A stretch of DNA of 6,832 nucleotides from Flavobacteriales bacterium (lineage in GTDB: Bacteria > Bacteroidota > Bacteroidia > Flavobacteriales_E > Vicingaceae), in contig NVVI01000004.1 in assembly GCA_002402165.1 (NCBI GenBank), forward strand, positions 41,837 through 48,668, written 5' to 3'. Made by a program: the position numbers and the translations under genes. The notes beneath the pieces were generated by a model. It ran no database searches. It had not been told where the DNA came from and was given only the letters and a program-made list of their open reading frames with translations. Shown in pieces: positions 6,800 to 6,832 of this stretch; positions within the stretch are counted from its first letter, which is position 1; every line of letters begins with the position of its first letter.

Positions 6800-6832
6800 A
6801 TGAGTAAGCTAAAATTTCTTCTAAATTATACA
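6800..6832 (+). CDS. Possible 5' end of a divergent gene, cut by the window edge
   Basis: An ATG at 6800 opens a plus-strand frame that stays open to the edge and reads MSKLKFLLNYT. The basic start followed by hydrophobic residues looks like a genuine bacterial N-terminus, and the frame is divergent from the peptidase gene with only 27 bp between the two start codons. Eleven codons are too few to name a family. The very short gap is a reason for caution, since both promoters would have to overlap coding sequence or the transcript would have almost no leader. Confidence 0.33.
   Translation, partial: MSKLKFLLNYT
6821..6828 (-). promoter_or_regulatory. Weak candidate -7 element for the peptidase gene
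   Basis: On the minus strand TAATTTAG matches TAnnTTTG except at one base and would give a leader of about 40 nt to the ATG at 6772. The -33 region lies beyond the window, so it cannot be tested here. The same octamer occurs on the plus strand at 6788-6795, facing the possible divergent gene, so the two copies form an inverted pair. Confidence 0.2.

Noticed and set aside
1..6832. CRISPR arrays, tRNA or rRNA genes, insertion sequences, toxin-antitoxin or defence genes
   Set aside because: No spaced direct repeats, tRNA-like cloverleaf segments, transposase motifs or terminal repeats were seen; the window is filled by four intact genes of well-known families.

Overview
The window looks like chromosomal DNA from a low-GC member of the Bacteroidota, most likely a marine-type Flavobacteriales relative; the genus cannot be told from the sequence. 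The evidence is a DUF5723-type outer-membrane protein joined to thrombospondin type 3 repeats and an OmpA domain (an architecture typical of this phylum), AT-rich DNA, start codons preceded by A-rich rather than Shine-Dalgarno leaders, type I signal peptides with Gln at the predicted mature N-terminus, and promoter-like elements resembling the Bacteroidota -7 box TAnnTTTG.

Layout, left to right. Positions 1-122 hold no gene, only a weak promoter candidate. A 39-codon plus-strand small ORF (123-242) follows. Its stop codon lies inside a perfect 48-bp palindrome (233-280), which reads as a bidirectional intrinsic terminator shared with the convergent gene. Four genes then run on the minus strand and are transcribed from right to left: a secreted isoaspartyl peptidase/L-asparaginase (5738-6772), trkA (4336-5676), trkH (2874-4331) and the OmpA-family protein (285-2765). 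At the right edge, a possible plus-strand gene starts at 6800 and leaves the window after 11 codons.

TrkA and TrkH form one functional unit. TrkH is the membrane K+ translocating subunit and TrkA is its cytoplasmic nucleotide-binding regulator with two RCK halves. Their genes are 4 nt apart, which suggests one transcript and coupled translation. The peptidase is an exported Ntn-hydrolase with every catalytic residue present. The OmpA-family protein is predicted to be an outer-membrane barrel tethered to peptidoglycan. Nothing links these three activities into one pathway; they look like ordinary housekeeping and envelope genes in the same orientation.

No new multi-gene system is visible. The parts most worth a second look are the small ORF with its perfect palindromic terminator, the strictly periodic eight-cysteine TSP3 block, the undefined linker module in the OmpA protein, and the compact divergent start at the right edge.
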